From an uncultured Coriobacteriaceae bacterium (lineage in GTDB: Bacteria > Actinomycetota > Coriobacteriia > Coriobacteriales > Eggerthellaceae), in NCBI GenBank assembly GCA_900552585.1, contig USAB01000095.1:1-7013 (forward strand): 7,013 nt of DNA. Reading direction: 5' to 3'. The translations under genes and the position numbers were made by a program. The notes beneath the pieces were generated by a model. It saw nothing but the letters and a program-made list of their open reading frames with translations. It did no database searches and had not been told where the DNA came from. Within the stretch, counting starts at the first letter, position 1; every line of letters starts with the position of its first letter. This document shows positions 4,633 through 7,013 of the stretch, piece after piece.

Positions 4633-5907
4633 ATGGACAAGAAACGCAATACCTATCCCGCACGAAGCACGAACGGCAACAGCAGGCCGAACGAACTGGC
4701 GCGCGACAACGTCCGGCCCATGCGGGCCGCAGTGAGCCCGCAGACCATGAATCGCAAGAGGTCCCGGAAACAGCTGGTCATCGGCGTTGCCGTCGTGGTC
4801 TGCGCCATCATCGCCATCAGTCTGTTCGCATACCAGCAGATGTCCGCACCCATCACCGTCACCGTGAACGGTCAATCTGTCTCCATCTCCGGCAGCCATA
4901 CCGTAGAACATGCGGTATCGCAGGCCGGCATCACGTACCAAGCGGGAGACTTCGTAGACGTCAAGGGCGGCGTCCTGCGCGAAGGAGGAGGCAAGCCCTT
5001 CAAGCTGACCGTGAACGGAGATGAATCGAACGACATCGACCGGACCATCTCCAACGGAGACGAGGTCACCATCGGCGACGGCGACGACGTTACGGAGGAC
5101 ACGGAAACTGATCCAAACTACACCATCAAATGCAAGAAGGTGGAAAAGGGCACCGGCCCGTTGAGCAAAGTCACGTCCGAAGGAAGGGACGGCGTGGGCA
5201 CGGCACTAATCGGCAAAACCTCTGGCAAAGCCGTCATCAAGTCCGTCACACAGAAGCCCATCGACCGCGTATACACGCACTATTACCCCCGCGTCGGATC
5301 CGACAAGGTCATCTGCCTTACGTTCGACGATGGCCCGTATGACGGCCAGACGGATAAGATCTTGGACCTGCTGAAGAAATACGATGCGAAGGCCACGTTC
5401 TTCGCCATCGGCAGCCAGATTACCGACAAAGGCAAGGAGCTGGTGAAGCGCGAGGCGGACGAGGGCAACCTGGTCTGCACGCATACGTGGGACCATGCCG
5501 CCGGCAGCGGCAACGGCGTAACGCTTGCCACCATGACAAAGGACGAACAGCGCGACGAGGTAACAAAGGGGCTAGCAGCCATCAAAGATGCCCTCGGCAC
5601 GGACCCCAGCACCGTCATGCGGGCACCGGGCGGCAACTTCCCGTTCAAGGTATGGAAGAATGTCGACGACCTGATCTCCGCAGAGGTGAACTGGACCATC
5701 GATACCCGGGATTGGGCCACTCCGGGCGCCGACAGCATCGAAGCGCAAATCGAGTCCGCGAAGGCGGGTGACATCGTTTTGATGCACGACGGTGGCGGCG
5801 ACCGTTCCCAAACCATCCAAGCGCTCCAAAAGGCGCTGCCGTACCTGAAGAAAAAGGGCTACAAGTTCATCACCGTAGACCAGATGTTGGAGTACACCTC
5901 CGAGTAG
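4633..5907 (+). CDS. Membrane-anchored NodB-type polysaccharide deacetylase (PgdA-like)
   Basis: 424 residues. Order: a basic, polar cytoplasmic tail (1-47), one membrane segment (about 48-67), an extracytoplasmic region (about 74-215) and a NodB carbohydrate-esterase family 4 domain (about 225-420). Catalytic motifs are all present: TFDDGP (230-235; D232 base, D233 metal), HTWDH (284-288; H284 and H288 metal), RAPGGN (330-335), DTRDW (358-362) and LMHDG (383-387; H385). Known: such enzymes remove N-acetyl groups from peptidoglycan GlcNAc or other N-acetylated glycans outside the membrane, which can reduce lysozyme sensitivity. The substrate is not determinable here. Residues 74-100 (TVTVNGQSVSISG and onward) look like a small ubiquitin-like/DUF348-type wall domain, a tentative call, and are followed by an acidic stretch (143-160). 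The start at ATG 4633 is supported by AGAAG 7 nt upstream. A shorter start at Met39 (4747) would still keep the membrane segment. The gene seems independent of the decarboxylase module. Confidence 0.88.
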   Translation: MDKKRNTYPARSTNGNSRPNELARDNVRPMRAAVSPQTMNRKRSRKQLVIGVAVVVCAIIAISLFAYQQMSAPITVTVNGQSVSISGSHTVEHAVSQAGITYQAGDFVDVKGGVLREGGGKPFKLTVNGDESNDIDRTISNGDEVTIGDGDDVTEDTETDPNYTIKCKKVEKGTGPLSKVTSEGRDGVGTALIGKTSGKAVIKSVTQKPIDRVYTHYYPRVGSDKVICLTFDDGPYDGQTDKILDLLKKYDAKATFFAIGSQITDKGKELVKREADEGNLVCTHTWDHAAGSGNGVTLATMTKDEQRDEVTKGLAAIKDALGTDPSTVMRAPGGNFPFKVWKNVDDLISAEVNWTIDTRDWATPGADSIEAQIESAKAGDIVLMHDGGGDRSQTIQALQKALPYLKKKGYKFITVDQMLEYTSE

Positions 5908-5918
5908 CCGGGCGGATC

Positions 5919-5947
5919 GGCATGCGCGCAATCAACCGGCGCATGCC
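5919..5947. terminator. Strong hairpin between convergent genes, possible bidirectional terminator
   Basis: GGCATGCGC (5919-5927) is perfectly complementary to GCGCATGCC (5939-5947), with an 11-nt loop, starting 11 nt after the deacetylase stop. A competing pair, CGGGC (5909-5913) with GCCCG (5945-5949), also exists. No T-tract is present on either strand, so it would have to work without the usual U-run, or it protects 3' ends. Confidence 0.5.
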
Positions 5948-5950
5948 CGA

Positions 5951-5995
5951 GGACGAACCGTGCGCCTTGAGCGGCAATTGCACATCGGCACGTCC
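5951..5995. repeat. Nested dyad next to the convergent hairpin
   Basis: GGACG (5951-5955) pairs with CGTCC (5991-5995). Inside it, after a symmetric 2-nt mismatch on each side, CCG (5958-5960) pairs with CGG (5986-5988). TGC (5961-5963) can pair with GCA (5980-5982). This second structured element lies only 15 bp before the lysR stop codon and may be part of the lysR 3' end. Confidence 0.3.
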
Positions 5996-6010
5996 TTGCG
6001 GGTGAAGAAC

Positions 6011-6943
6011 CTATCCGCGCAGCGTGGACGCCTGGTCCGCCTTGCAGCCCTCTGCCAAGGCGATGGGCGCATTCTCGCTGAAGAACTTCACGAACTGCTT
6101 CACAATATCCGGGCTGTATTCGTCATCCCGATACGTCAGGTACGCCTTATGCGACCGCTGGGGAATCTTCTCCACCTGCACGAACGACAGATGGTCGAAC
6201 GCCTGCAGCAGGAACGACTTCACCACAAGCGCGATCAGGGATTGGTCAGCCTCCACCATGGAGCACATCGTGATGCCGTCGGAATACGACAGGTCGGGAT
6301 CCAGCCCGTTGCGCTCGAACGGTCCCACTAGTTCCCGGTACACGGAGCTGCGCTCGCCATACGACAGCAGGTGGTAGGGACGCAGCTGCGAGAGCGTCAC
6401 GGACTTGCGGCCCGCCAGCGGATTCTTCTCGTTCACGGCCAGCACCAGGTCGAACGTGCGGTACGGGACGGACACGATAGCCGGGTCGTCGCTGGGCGTG
6501 CCGATGAACGCCACGTCGTACTGGCCCGATTTCAGCCCCTTGATAAGCGCCTGCGAACGGTCCTGGCGGATATCCAACGTGACGGCCGTGGGCATGGACG
6601 CGCGGAAGCGCTTCATGTTGCGCGCCCAATCCAGATCCTGCACCGCATAGATGGCGCCGATGTGCACGGTCATACGGCGCAGGCCGGCACGCTGTTCCAC
6701 CAGGTCGACGCCCTTGTCCAGATTCTGCAGCGCAACGTTGACATAGCGGTAGAAATCCTGGCCGTACGGCGTCAGGCGCACCGTGCGCGTCTTCTTCTGG
6801 AACAGCGGCGCGCCCAGCTCCTTCTCGAGCGCCGAGATAGCGGCCGAAAGCGTGGGCTGGGCAATATAAAGCTCCTGCGCCGCTTTCGTGTAGTGCTGAA
6901 CTTCCACGAGCTTCTTGAAATAGTAGAGATGCGAAAGATTCAT
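6011..6943 (-). CDS. LysR-type transcriptional regulator
   Basis: 310 residues, the usual size. Seen: N-terminal winged helix-turn-helix (1-59) with HYTKAAQELYIAQPTLSAAI (17-36) as the helix-turn-helix and LEKELGAPLFQKKTRTVRLT (39-58) as the wing. A linker helix follows (about 60-88), then a two-lobed effector domain (91-290) starting MTVHIGAIYA, with KGLKSGQYDVAFIG at 135-148. Known: such proteins bind T-N11-A type dyads as tetramers and switch target genes in response to a small ligand. They often control the divergently transcribed neighbour. Here the gene points toward the deacetylase (convergent), so its divergent partner lies beyond the right edge. Control of the lpd module is possible because aromatic-acid decarboxylases often have LysR regulators, but nothing in the window shows it. 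The ATG at 6943 is preceded by AGGAG (complement of 6948-6952) with 4-nt spacing. The ligand is unknown. Confidence 0.9.
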   Translation of the reverse strand: MNLSHLYYFKKLVEVQHYTKAAQELYIAQPTLSAAISALEKELGAPLFQKKTRTVRLTPYGQDFYRYVNVALQNLDKGVDLVEQRAGLRRMTVHIGAIYAVQDLDWARNMKRFRASMPTAVTLDIRQDRSQALIKGLKSGQYDVAFIGTPSDDPAIVSVPYRTFDLVLAVNEKNPLAGRKSVTLSQLRPYHLLSYGERSSVYRELVGPFERNGLDPDLSYSDGITMCSMVEADQSLIALVVKSFLLQAFDHLSFVQVEKIPQRSHKAYLTYRDDEYSPDIVKQFVKFFSENAPIALAEGCKADQASTLRG

Positions 6944-7013
6944 GATGCTCCTGGATCGGGATGAGGCGGCCGCGGATCCGGGCGTGCCGGGAGAAAAACA
7001 ACCCCTGATGGGC
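6944..7013. other. Upstream region of lysR (cut by window edge)
   Basis: 70 bp. Apart from the lysR ribosome binding site (CTCCT at 6948-6952 on the plus strand), I see no convincing promoter. GGATC (6953-6957) and GATCC (6975-6979) form a weak 5-bp inverted repeat. The divergent promoter region probably continues beyond the edge. Confidence 0.5.

Noticed and set aside
4626..5024. Plus-strand open frame overlapping the deacetylase start, 7 nt upstream of its ATG
   Set aside because: Frame-shifted product of Arg/His/Gln-rich sequence with no domain, whereas the other frame encodes a membrane segment and a full NodB domain.
5960..6964. Plus-strand open frames antisense to lysR
   Set aside because: They mirror the GC-biased codons of a complete LysR gene and have no motifs or ribosome binding sites.
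1..7013. CRISPR array, tRNA, rRNA, insertion sequence or phage attachment site
   Set aside because: I looked for regularly spaced repeats, cloverleaf-like segments, transposase genes and flanking terminal repeats and saw none.

Overview
This 7.0 kb, GC-rich window holds six protein genes: one partial and five complete. The organism is probably a strictly anaerobic, high-GC bacterium. An Eggerthellaceae/Coriobacteriia-like gut actinobacterium is my best guess. It rests on high GC with G/C-ending codons, an AprA-type flavoprotein beside a gallate-decarboxylase module, and cysteine-rich enzymes. It is an inference; nothing in the window proves the taxon.

Layout. Positions 1-1408 (minus strand) hold the N-terminal 469 residues of an adenylylsulfate (APS) reductase alpha-type FAD enzyme, cut by the window edge. 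A 469-bp divergent intergenic region (1409-1877) follows. It is partly AT-rich, contains no convincing gene, and carries several inverted repeats plus an extended -10 promoter reading rightward. Then comes a compact plus-strand module, lpdD (1878-2309), lpdC (2360-3823) and lpdB/ubiX (3926-4507). It is followed by a weak terminator-like hairpin and an AT-rich intergenic stretch with an alternating half-site array and a possible promoter. A membrane-anchored NodB-type polysaccharide deacetylase (4633-5907, plus) follows. A LysR-type regulator (6011-6943, minus) is convergent with it, and strong dyads lie between the two.

How the genes work together. UbiX/LpdB makes prenylated FMN. LpdC uses that cofactor for non-oxidative decarboxylation of a polyhydroxybenzoate, most likely gallate to pyrogallol and/or protocatechuate to catechol. 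LpdD is the small accessory protein of this system, thought to act in cofactor handling. The AprA-like gene (sulfur metabolism) diverges from the module and may share its control region. The deacetylase looks like an independent cell-envelope gene. The LysR regulator is transcribed away from a gene beyond the right edge, so its target may lie outside the window. No aromatic-acid permease is visible here.

The least explained part is the aprA-lpdD intergenic region: a 31-bp near-perfect dyad, a GGTGTT half-site array and a 10-bp-arm GC hairpin, none of which I can assign to a known regulator.
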